From Bacteroidota bacterium (GTDB lineage Bacteria; Bacteroidota; Bacteroidia; UBA8524), in contig DQHT01000058.1 in NCBI GenBank assembly GCA_003531115.1, positions 1 to 10,685 of the forward strand: DNA of 10,685 bases. The letters run 5' to 3'. Position numbers and translations under genes: made by a program. How positions within the stretch are numbered: the first letter of the stretch is position 1; every line of letters starts with the position of its first letter. Below, piece after piece: positions 1 to 6,643 of this stretch. Under the pieces are notes generated by a model that was given only the letters and a program-made list of their open reading frames with translations, did not search any database and had not been told where the DNA came from.

Positions 1-524
1 GGAAGTTTAAGTAAACGCAGGTAATTGTTTACTGTAGAGCGGTTTTTGCCCACTCTGTCGCCCAATTCTTCCATCTTTAGCTTGCATTCTTCCATCAAAC
101 GCTGATAAGAAAAAGCAACCTCCATGGCATTCAGGTTTTCCCTTTGAATATTTTCGATCAGGGCCATTTCCAGCATATCCTGATCGTTGGCGATCCGAAC
201 ATAGGCCGGTATTTCACTCAATCCGGCCAGAATACTTGCCCGGGTGCGTCGTTCACCTGAAATGATCTGGTATTGGTCATAGCCCAGTTTCCTGACCGTT
301 ATAGGCTGAATAACACCATGTACCTTAATGGAAGCCGCCAATTCCTCCAAAGCAACCTGATCGAACTCGCTGCGGGGTTGAAAAGGGTTTGCCTGGATAT
401 CATTCAGACGTATCATGCTTATTCCGCCAACCGGGGTTACTCCGCTTGAGGTAATATCCGTGGTGGCATCTTTTAAGAGGGCAGAGAGCCCTTTTCCCAA
501 GGCCGGCTTCTTCGGTTTTGTCAT
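1..524 (-). CDS. parB: Chromosome-partitioning protein ParB (C-terminus cut by window edge)
   Basis: ParB/Spo0J family CTPase clamp that loads at parS sites and spreads on DNA, working with the ParA ATPase in origin segregation. About 174 residues are visible. They run from a basic N-terminus (MTKPKKPALGKGLSALL, the usual ParA-stimulating segment), through an N-domain with PFQPR (47-51) and the SIKVHGVIQPI stretch (65-75), to the CTP-binding motif GERRTRA (90-96). Next are ENIQRENLN (124-132) and a helix-turn-helix segment around 150-174 (DRVGKNRSTVNNYLRLL). The C-terminal dimerisation domain lies off the left edge. The ATG (524-522) shares its A with the parA stop codon (TGATG), so translation is probably coupled. 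An AAAGGAT stretch 9 nt upstream could serve as a ribosome site, which is unusual among these genes. The commonly aromatic position in GERRxRA is Thr here. Family assignment is very secure. Confidence 0.97.
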   Translation of the reverse strand, partial: MTKPKKPALGKGLSALLKDATTDITSSGVTPVGGISMIRLNDIQANPFQPRSEFDQVALEELAASIKVHGVIQPITVRKLGYDQYQIISGERRTRASILAGLSEIPAYVRIANDQDMLEMALIENIQRENLNAMEVAFSYQRLMEECKLKMEELGDRVGKNRSTVNNYLRLLKL

Positions 525-1324
525 CAATTTAAGATCCTTTCTTCTTCTGCAATGCGTGTCATTCCGTTTTTCTGCAGAATTTCTCTCGCCAAATTTAAAT
601 AATTCAAACTTCCCCGGCTCTCAATATCATAATTCAAAACAGGCATACCATGTCCCGGTGCTTCACTCAGTTTTACGTTACGCTGGATGATCGTATCGAA
701 AACAAGCTGCTGGAAATGCATCTTTACATCTTCAACCACCTGATTGCTAAGGCGTAAGCGTAGGTCATACATGGTTAAAAGGATGCCTTCTATTTTCAGG
801 CGGGGATTCAGGTTGGTCTGGATAATTTTGATGGTATTCAACAGTTTCCCGAGTCCTTCCAAAGCAAAAAACTCACATTGCACCGGAATAATGATGGAAT
901 CTGCCGCAGTCAAGGCGTTGGTGGTAATGAGTCCGAGAGAAGGGGAGCAGTCGATCACAATAAAATCGTAGTCATTGCGGATCTTGTCGAATACATGGGT
1001 CAAAAGACGTTCGCGGTTTTGCACATCAACGATCTCGATCTCCGCACCTACCAGGTCAATATTGGAGGGCATGAGGTAGAGGTTCTCGTATTCTGTTTTC
1101 AGGATCACATCCTTAGGCGCAATTTCGTGAACCAGACATTCGTAGAGGCCGGTTTTGATATTTGCAGGATCGAAGCCTATGCCTGAGGTGGAATTCGCCT
1201 GAGGATCAGCATCAACGAGCAATGTTTTATATTCCAGAGCGGCGAAACTTGCTGCCAGATTGATGGCACTGGTGGTTTTCCCAACTCCTCCTTTTTGATT
1301 TACAATAGCAATGATCTTTCCCAT
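524..1324 (-). CDS. parA: Chromosome-partitioning ATPase ParA/Soj
   Basis: Deviant-Walker P-loop ATPase that dimerises on ATP, binds nucleoid DNA and is stimulated by ParB to move origin regions apart. The 266 residues are full length for chromosomal Soj-type ParA. Visible motifs are the deviant Walker A KGGVGKTT (11-18) with signature Lys11, LLVDADPQAN (35-44), the Walker B segment FIVIDCSPS (121-129), and near the C-terminus NVKLSEAPGHGMPV, typical of the chromosomal branch. There is no N-terminal DNA-binding extension of the kind seen in plasmid type Ia ParA. The gene starts 30 bp after the upstream hydrolase stop and overlaps parB by one base, so it sits mid-operon. No Shine-Dalgarno is evident before the ATG. 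Motifs and pairing with parB leave little doubt. Confidence 0.98.
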   Translation of the reverse strand: MGKIIAIVNQKGGVGKTTSAINLAASFAALEYKTLLVDADPQANSTSGIGFDPANIKTGLYECLVHEIAPKDVILKTEYENLYLMPSNIDLVGAEIEIVDVQNRERLLTHVFDKIRNDYDFIVIDCSPSLGLITTNALTAADSIIIPVQCEFFALEGLGKLLNTIKIIQTNLNPRLKIEGILLTMYDLRLRLSNQVVEDVKMHFQQLVFDTIIQRNVKLSEAPGHGMPVLNYDIESRGSLNYLNLAREILQKNGMTRIAEEERILN

Positions 1325-1354
1325 AAACGGTATTCGGATTAAGTAGTCGTTTGA

Positions 1355-2038
1355 TTATTTTTCAATTGTTTGTCCTATTTCAAGGATCAGCAGGTCTTTG
1401 CCTAATCTGGCAAAGGCTTTTTTCGCTTCATCCTTATTGATCTTTATCATCTCAAAAGTATCGAAATGCATGGCAATGATATCGTCGCAGGCAATAAAAT
1501 CGGCTGCCAGTGAAGCTTGCTCCGCATCCATGGTGAAATTATCGCCGATCGGTAAAAAAGCGAAATCCAGTTCATGGAACATGGGGATCAGTTTCATATC
1601 CTGAAACAAGCCGGTATCGCCCGAGTAATAAAAGGTCCCTTCTTCACAGCCCACAATAAACCCACCTGCAGCCCCGGCAGGGGAGCCATCTGGCAGGGAA
1701 TTACTGTGCAAAGCCTGAAAAAACTTAACCGTACCAAAGTCAAATTTCCAGGAACCACCAAAATTCATGGCGTGGGTATTCGTTACACCCTGCTTATTCA
1801 GCCAATCCTGCATTTCCCAGGAACATAACACTTTGGCACCCGTCTTTTTTGCGAGATAAACCAAGTCATGAGTATGGTCGTTATGCCCGTGAGAAATCAA
1901 AATATAATCCGCTTTCAGTTTGTCGATATCAACAATACCTTTGGCCAATTCATTCGGACGAATATAAGGATCGAATACCAGCTGTGCTTTACCTGTATCA
2001 ATTTGGAAACAGGAATGACCCAAGTAGGTAATCTTCAT
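1355..2038 (-). CDS. UPF0173-family metal-dependent hydrolase (metallo-beta-lactamase fold, UlaG-like)
   Basis: A 227-residue cytoplasmic metallo-beta-lactamase-fold protein of the UPF0173 family; the physiological substrate of this family is generally unknown. It opens with the typical strand MKITYLGHSCFQI. It carries the metal-binding HxHxDH motif HGHNDH (50-55), His111 (ALHSNS), Asp141 in YYSGDTG and His191 in AMHFDTF, which is a complete ligand set for a dinuclear site. An in-frame ATG lies 153 bp further upstream, but I chose the ATG at 2038. It gives the normal family length and N-terminus, sits about 20 nt after a Bacteroidota-like -7 box, and avoids running through the divergent gene. 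It is the first gene of an apparent hydrolase-parA-parB operon. A link to partitioning is suggested only by position. Fold is sure, function is not. Confidence 0.93.
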   Translation of the reverse strand: MKITYLGHSCFQIDTGKAQLVFDPYIRPNELAKGIVDIDKLKADYILISHGHNDHTHDLVYLAKKTGAKVLCSWEMQDWLNKQGVTNTHAMNFGGSWKFDFGTVKFFQALHSNSLPDGSPAGAAGGFIVGCEEGTFYYSGDTGLFQDMKLIPMFHELDFAFLPIGDNFTMDAEQASLAADFIACDDIIAMHFDTFEMIKINKDEAKKAFARLGKDLLILEIGQTIEK

Positions 2039-2063
2039 CTTTTTTTGTTCATTTGGTGGAAGG

Positions 2064-2071
2064 CAAAAATA
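2064..2071 (-). promoter_or_regulatory. Candidate -7 box for the hydrolase-parA-parB operon
   Basis: Read on the minus strand this is TATTTTTG, a perfect match to the Bacteroidota -7 consensus TAnnTTTG. It lies 25 nt upstream of the hydrolase ATG at 2038, leaving a short A-rich leader. I see no good TTTG -33 box at the expected distance. The 64-bp gap must also hold the promoter of the divergent plus-strand gene, for which only a poorly spaced TAGTTTG (2087-2093) is visible. Confidence 0.42.
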
Positions 2072-2102
2072 ACCAAGGGCCGTACCTAGTTTGTGCACAT
2101 TA

Positions 2103-3719
2103 ATGAGGAATTTATTAAGAGTTATACACATCATTTTGCTGTTCGTTTCATGCAATGAGCGTACGGTCACTTCGTCGCTTGTTTTCCGCATGAATATGGA
2201 ATCCGCGCTGAATTCACTCGATCCGGCATTCGCCCGCGACCAGTACGGGATCTGGGCCTGCTCCCAATTTTATAATGGGCTGATCCAGCTTGATACAGCC
2301 ATGAATCCCGTGCCGGCCATAGCTAAAAGCTGGGAGATCCTGGATAGTGGAAAAGTGTATCGCTTTGTCCTGCGCAATGATGTTCGTTTTCATAAGGACG
2401 CCTGTTTCAAGGAAAATAAAGACCGCTTGGTCACCGCCTCTGACTTTGTATGGAGCTTCCGGCGCCTGCTTGATCCGGCCCTGGCCTCACCCGGCGCCTG
2501 GATCTTTAACGATAAGGTAGCCGGACCTTCTGCATTTCAGGCGATCAATGACAGCGTTTTTGAAATTCATCTTCTCCGGAGTTTCCCGCCCTTGCCGGGT
2601 TTGCTGGCCATGCCGTATTGTTATGTGTTGCCCCGGGAAGCGGTAAGTTTTTATGGAATTGGTTTCCGCGCTCATCCTGTTGGGACAGGACCTTTCCAAT
2701 TCAAATTCTGGGAAGAAGGCATCAAGCTGATCGGAACGCGTAATCCTGATTATTTTGAAGAGGAAAATGGCCGCCAATTGCCCTATCTCGATGGATTTGA
2801 GGTCGGTTTCATTGAAAGCAAACAAACCGCCTTTATGGAGTTTGTGCAGGGTAAACTTGATTTTTATAACGGACTGGAAGGCGGATTTAAAGATGAATTG
2901 CTTACCCGAAACGGCGAATTAAAACCAAATTATACCGGCAAGTTTAAGCTGCGGGTAGGCCCTTATCTGAACACGGAATATTTTGGTTTTATGGTTGATC
3001 CTGAAATTGAATCAGAACAGGTTAACCCGTTAATAGATAAGAATTTAAGGAAGGCGCTAAACTTTTCCATAAACCGGGAAGAGATGATGCGTTACCTGAG
3101 AAACAATATCGGCATTCCGGGGAATGGTGGTTTTATCCCCCTGGGATTACCCGGTCACAGCGCAGCTATCGGTTATGCCTACAACCCGGATTCGGCTAGG
3201 CATTATCTTAAACAGAGCGCTTATACGGGACAGGAGTTGGTTCTCTATACCAATAAATCTTACCTTGACCTGACCGTATATGTGCAGAGAATGTGGCAAC
3301 AGATCGGTGTTAAGGCACGAATAGAAGTGAATCCGGGCCCCTTTCACCGCGAAATGGTCAGCAAATCGAAACTCATGTGTTTTAGGGGCTCCTGGCTGGC
3401 CGATTATCCTGATGCCGAAAATTATCTCTCCTTGTTTTATAGTCCGAATTTCGCCCCAGGCGGACCGAATTTTACCCATTATTCGAACCCGGAATTTGAC
3501 GACCTTTACCGCAAGGCCATGAATGAGAGCGATCCCTTGATCCGGGAGCGGTATTACCGGGAAATGGATATGCTGGTGATGGCTGAAGCACCTGTACTCG
3601 TTTTGTTTTATGATCAAACCATGCAGCTTTTATCCAACAGAATGGAGGCACTGCCCGTGAATGCCATGAATCATCTTCAATTAAAAAACGCGAAAATGTA
3701 TGCAGATCCTGCCCAGTGA
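2103..3719 (+). CDS. Extracellular solute-binding lipoprotein, family 5 (oligopeptide/nickel-binding type)
   Basis: Periplasmic or membrane-anchored binding protein of the OppA/DppA/NikA class, which normally delivers peptides or other ligands to an ABC importer. The N-terminus (MRNLLRVIHIILLFVSC) is a short lipoprotein signal with a lipobox-like FVSC, so Cys17 would be acylated. The SBP_bac_5 core follows: a NSLDPAFA strand near the start, YRFVLRNDVRFHKD around 86-99 and VTASDFVWSFRRLLDP around 110-125, the usual family signature. It ends with the VLVLFYDQTM strand. The 538 residues are normal for the family. An in-frame TTG 12 bp upstream is possible, but the ATG at 2103 gives a cleaner signal peptide. 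The last 20 bp overlap the next gene. No permease or ATPase gene lies nearby, so its transporter is elsewhere or it acts alone. The ligand cannot be told from sequence. Confidence 0.93.
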   Translation: MRNLLRVIHIILLFVSCNERTVTSSLVFRMNMESALNSLDPAFARDQYGIWACSQFYNGLIQLDTAMNPVPAIAKSWEILDSGKVYRFVLRNDVRFHKDACFKENKDRLVTASDFVWSFRRLLDPALASPGAWIFNDKVAGPSAFQAINDSVFEIHLLRSFPPLPGLLAMPYCYVLPREAVSFYGIGFRAHPVGTGPFQFKFWEEGIKLIGTRNPDYFEEENGRQLPYLDGFEVGFIESKQTAFMEFVQGKLDFYNGLEGGFKDELLTRNGELKPNYTGKFKLRVGPYLNTEYFGFMVDPEIESEQVNPLIDKNLRKALNFSINREEMMRYLRNNIGIPGNGGFIPLGLPGHSAAIGYAYNPDSARHYLKQSAYTGQELVLYTNKSYLDLTVYVQRMWQQIGVKARIEVNPGPFHREMVSKSKLMCFRGSWLADYPDAENYLSLFYSPNFAPGGPNFTHYSNPEFDDLYRKAMNESDPLIRERYYREMDMLVMAEAPVLVLFYDQTMQLLSNRMEALPVNAMNHLQLKNAKMYADPAQ

Positions 3720-5172
3720 ACAAATTCGTGAATGGGATGCTTATTCCATCAGCCAGGAGGGCATCAGCTCCTTTCAACTGATGCAAAGGGCGGCTTTTGT
3801 CTGCTTTCAAAGGCTCAAACCCCATTTGCTTAAAAGCGAAAAAATAGCTGTTTGTTGCGGACCTGGAAATAACGGAGGCGATGGATTGCTGATCGCGGCA
3901 TATCTGTTTCAGTTTGGCTATCGTGTTCAGGTCTGTGCCGCAACCGGCCGGTCGGGAGGAGAGCGTAGTGAGGCACTGGCGTATTGTTTGTCAGCAGGCC
4001 TCGAGGTAAACGAGCTTACGGCCTTAGATCCTACAGCACCTGTGATCATCGATGCCCTTTTTGGTCATGGACTGACTCGTCCTTTAAAAGGAGAATACCT
4101 GGAGCTGGTTCAAAAAATAAATGCTTCCGCGGCCAGGCGTATCGCCATTGACATCCCCTCAGGAATGCCCTCAGAACCACAGGACGACGTGTTCAGTGTC
4201 TTTGTAAGGGCAGATGAAGTCCTGACCTTTCAGCGTGCCAAACAAAGCTTTTTTCTGGATGAATACGGCGCCTATATCGGGTCGTGGACCGTTCTCGACA
4301 TCGGACTGTCAGGTAGCTTTAGGTCGGAAAAAGGTATTTACCTGCTCGATGATGCCTTTATAGGTGGGTTGATCCATACAAAACCCCGCTTTTCGCATAA
4401 GGGAAGCTTTGGCAGCACTTTGTTGGTGGGTGGATCAGAGCAGTACCCCGGTGCGATATGTCTGGCTACATCAGGATGCCTGCTTTCAGGTGTCGGTAAA
4501 ACCTTTGTAGCCTGCTCAACTACTGCCCGTGCGGCTTGTTTGAACCTGGCTCCGGAAGCAATTTATATAGAAGGGGATGACCATGCCGGACTCTTATTAA
4601 ACAGTGAAAATCAAAGCTATACCTGCATTGGCGTAGGGCCGGGATTAGGTCAAAAAGAAGGCGTTGCCGAAATCCTGCTCGCAGGACTGTTTAAAAGAAC
4701 GAACAACTGGGTGATCGACGCCGACGCGCTGAACCTGATCGCAAAGGGTAGGGCAATATTCCCGGAAGGCCCAAAGGTTATCACCCCACATCCTGGTGAA
4801 TTTGACCGACTCACAGGGGTGCACCACAGCACCGGAGAGAGATGGAAAACAGCCCGCGAATGGAGCCGTAAACATGCTACAGTGGTGGTATTAAAAGGAG
4901 CTTATACGGCAGTTTTTCTGCCTGACGGGAGGCAGTTTATTAATGCAACGGGCAACTCAGGACTGGCCAAAGGAGGGAGCGGAGATGTGCTTTGCGGGTG
5001 GATAGCCGGTTATATCGGACGTGGATATCCTGTGGATGAGGCGGTTTTAATCGCTGTATATTTGCACGGGCTGGCTGCTGACCTGGCAGTTAAAGATATC
5101 GCCAGGGATGCACTGAAAGCCAGCGATATCATTCGCTATGGAGAAAGAGTGGCAATAAAATGGGAAAATTAG
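3700..5172 (+). CDS. nnr: Bifunctional NAD(P)HX epimerase / ADP-dependent NAD(P)HX dehydratase
   Basis: Repairs hydrated, inactive NADH and NADPH. The N-terminal YjeF_N domain interconverts R- and S-NAD(P)HX, and the C-terminal ribokinase-like domain dehydrates the S form using ADP (ATP in some homologues). In the N-domain I see GPGNNGGDG (54-62), DALFGHGLTRPLKG (118-131) and DIPSG (151-155). In the C-domain I see HKGSFG (233-238), GPGLG (313-317), DADALN (340-345), TPHPGEF (362-368) and the signature GNSGLAKGGSGDVL (418-431), with Asp429 as likely catalytic base. The 490 residues match the two-domain fusion seen in E. coli YjeF. The start overlaps the upstream lipoprotein gene by 20 bp and the end overlaps the next gene by 13 bp, implying co-translation. 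The 418-431 signature reads LAK where MAT is more usual. Otherwise complete and almost certainly active. Confidence 0.97.
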   Translation: MQILPSEQIREWDAYSISQEGISSFQLMQRAAFVCFQRLKPHLLKSEKIAVCCGPGNNGGDGLLIAAYLFQFGYRVQVCAATGRSGGERSEALAYCLSAGLEVNELTALDPTAPVIIDALFGHGLTRPLKGEYLELVQKINASAARRIAIDIPSGMPSEPQDDVFSVFVRADEVLTFQRAKQSFFLDEYGAYIGSWTVLDIGLSGSFRSEKGIYLLDDAFIGGLIHTKPRFSHKGSFGSTLLVGGSEQYPGAICLATSGCLLSGVGKTFVACSTTARAACLNLAPEAIYIEGDDHAGLLLNSENQSYTCIGVGPGLGQKEGVAEILLAGLFKRTNNWVIDADALNLIAKGRAIFPEGPKVITPHPGEFDRLTGVHHSTGERWKTAREWSRKHATVVVLKGAYTAVFLPDGRQFINATGNSGLAKGGSGDVLCGWIAGYIGRGYPVDEAVLIAVYLHGLAADLAVKDIARDALKASDIIRYGERVAIKWEN

Positions 5173-5876
5173 CGCGAATACCTATACAATATATTTTAAA
5201 GGAAAATCTTTCCCGGGCTACGGTATTTGAATTTTTTAGCATCGACTACCCGCAGTTTTTAGACAATACCCTGGAACAGGTGGCCGATATGTACGGCATT
5301 AACCCCGCTGTTCTGGAAGACGCGTTGATCCAGGTGCAAAAGAAGATACCAGACTTCGACTACGATTTCCTGGAACTTCCTGTATTGATTGCCTACCTGA
5401 AACACACGCATCATGAGTATACCAAAGCAAAGATCCCCCATATACGCCGCAACCTGGAGCGCCTGAATGAAACAGCCATACTCCATGTTTTTCAGCGCTT
5501 TAGCCGCGACATGCAGAAACATATGATGTTGGAAGAGAAGATCATATTCCCTTTTGCCTTAACCCTGGTCGAGCTCAACGAAGAATTTGATCTGCAAGAA
5601 GCCCGCGCCCTGCTCCAGCAACATTCTACCGAAGTGCTCTCCGCAAGTCATACCATTGATGACGACGAAATGCGCGACCTGCGTGTGGCCACCAATAATT
5701 ATACATTCAGCGACGACGACCCGATCGTTTATCAGGTAGTTATGACCGATCTGGCCCGGCTGGAAGAGGACATATACCGCCATGCCCATATCGAAGACCA
5801 GATCTTATTTCGCAAAGCGCGGAGGGAAGAGATTCTCTTAAAAGAAAGAATGCTACGTGAGGAAAGGAAAAATTAA
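5160..5876 (+). CDS. Hemerythrin-domain protein related to RIC (ScdA/YtfE) iron-centre repair family
   Basis: A four-helix hemerythrin-like cytoplasmic protein of 238 residues, likely binding a non-haem di-iron centre. RIC relatives help rebuild iron-sulfur clusters after nitrosative or oxidative damage. Candidate ligands are in HTHHEY (82-87), HMMLEEKIIFP (121-131), SHTIDDDE (163-170) and HAHIEDQILF (208-217). They occur in the order and spacing seen in YtfE (ELPVLI before the first, HxxxEE-IFP in the second, H-IE-LF in the last). Residues about 11-58 resemble the ScdA_N (DUF542) domain (ATVFEFFSIDY then LEQVADMYGINP), but the CC pair expected just after ID(F/Y) is replaced by PQFLDN. The protein contains no cysteine at all. 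It starts inside the nnr gene (13-bp overlap) and is 17 bp from the YceI gene. Hemerythrin fold is confident; the RIC role is inferred. Confidence 0.88.
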   Translation: MGKLARIPIQYILKENLSRATVFEFFSIDYPQFLDNTLEQVADMYGINPAVLEDALIQVQKKIPDFDYDFLELPVLIAYLKHTHHEYTKAKIPHIRRNLERLNETAILHVFQRFSRDMQKHMMLEEKIIFPFALTLVELNEEFDLQEARALLQQHSTEVLSASHTIDDDEMRDLRVATNNYTFSDDDPIVYQVVMTDLARLEEDIYRHAHIEDQILFRKARREEILLKERMLREERKN

Positions 5877-5893
5877 AAATTAAACTTTGTGCC

Positions 5894-6544
5894 ATGAAAT
5901 ACAAATCACTACTACCCATTGCCATGTTCGGCGCTCTGATCCTTGCTTCCTGTGGAAATGAGAACAAACAAAAAACAGAAGGAACAGAAACAAAAGCTCC
6001 TGAAGTATGTACCTATGCCTATGATGCCAGCCAGACCAAACTAACCTGGACAGCCTATAAATTCACAGAAAGGACAGGCGTAAAGGGAACTTTTGATACC
6101 CTGGTAATCGAAACCAAAGCAGAGGAAAATTCCATCCCTGCCTTGTTGACGGATGCTCATTTTACCATTCCCGTATCTTCCCTGAATACCACCAATCCTG
6201 AGCGCGACGTAAAAATCAGGAAATTTTTCTTCGGCAATCTATTGTCAAACACCCATTTAACAGGAAAAGTCGCCGATGTGGTTGGCGATGATGAAGGGGG
6301 GAGCCTCAATTTTGTTCTAAACATGAATGATATGGAATTGCCTGTTTCCATGGGTTATACTATGTCAGGAGATACCCTGATCCTTTCGGGCACCATGGAT
6401 ATGAACAACTGGAATGCACAAAAGGGAATCGCAGCCTTAAACAATGAATGCAAAGATCTTCATAAGGGAGCCGATGGAAAATCAACCCTTTGGCCGGATA
6501 TATACCTGGAATTGCGCAGTACACTTAAAAAAACCTGTAAATAA
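5894..6544 (+). CDS. YceI-like domain lipoprotein
   Basis: A 216-residue exported lipoprotein with a YceI-type beta-barrel; members of this family bind isoprenoid or other long-chain lipids in a lipocalin-like cavity. The signal MKYKSLLPIAMFGALILASC has a clear LASC lipobox with Cys20 as acylation site. A charged linker (GNENKQKTEGTETKAPE) follows, then the domain: LTWTAYKFTERTGVKGTF, PALLTDAHFTIPVSSLNT, RDVKIRKFFF and the closing strand LWPDIYLELRSTL. The mature part also has three cysteines (near 39, in NNECKDLH, and in the terminal KTCK), so a disulfide is possible. It follows the hemerythrin gene by 17 bp. That gap contains AAACTTTG, one mismatch from TAnnTTTG but so close to the ATG that any transcript would be nearly leaderless. 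Ligand unknown. Confidence 0.93.
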   Translation: MKYKSLLPIAMFGALILASCGNENKQKTEGTETKAPEVCTYAYDASQTKLTWTAYKFTERTGVKGTFDTLVIETKAEENSIPALLTDAHFTIPVSSLNTTNPERDVKIRKFFFGNLLSNTHLTGKVADVVGDDEGGSLNFVLNMNDMELPVSMGYTMSGDTLILSGTMDMNNWNAQKGIAALNNECKDLHKGADGKSTLWPDIYLELRSTLKKTCK

Positions 6545-6553
6545 GTCCAATTG

Positions 6554-6578
6554 TCGAGCCCAATTACCGCTTGGTCGA
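6554..6578 (+). other. Bulged inverted repeat between the YceI and M16 genes
   Basis: TCGA-(GC)-CCAA at 6554-6563 can pair with TTGGTCGA at 6571-6578 around a 7-nt loop, giving an 8-bp stem with a 2-nt bulge. No T-run follows, so it is a poor intrinsic terminator. It could be a weak attenuator, a regulator site, or chance. It lies about 30 bp before the M16 -7 box. Confidence 0.2.
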
Positions 6579-6606
6579 ATGCTTAGGATTCTGGCAGGGG
6601 CTTGAT

Positions 6607-6614
6607 TAATTTTG
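6607..6614 (+). promoter_or_regulatory. Candidate -7 box for the M16 peptidase gene
   Basis: TAATTTTG matches the Bacteroidota -7 consensus TAnnTTTG exactly. It lies 29 nt before the chosen ATG at 6644, predicting a leader of roughly 20-25 nt. The -33 region is weak; no TTTG sits at the usual 19-21 bp spacing. Its position supports translation from 6644 rather than from the in-frame TTG at 6602, which lies upstream of this box. Confidence 0.45.
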
Positions 6615-6643
6615 CACGATCGAAAAATGATTCAACCGATAAA

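Noticed and set aside
2039..2191. 51-residue N-terminal extension of the minus-strand hydrolase
   Set aside because: It would overlap the divergent lipoprotein gene and cover the likely promoter; family members start at MKITYLGHS-type sequence, as from 2038.
3147..3617. 156-codon open frame antisense to the solute-binding lipoprotein
   Set aside because: Fully inside a conserved gene, with no domain or upstream signals.
6602..6643. TTG start giving 14 extra residues on the M16 peptidase
   Set aside because: It would place the start upstream of the predicted -7 box and in front of a complete signal peptide that begins at the ATG at 6644.
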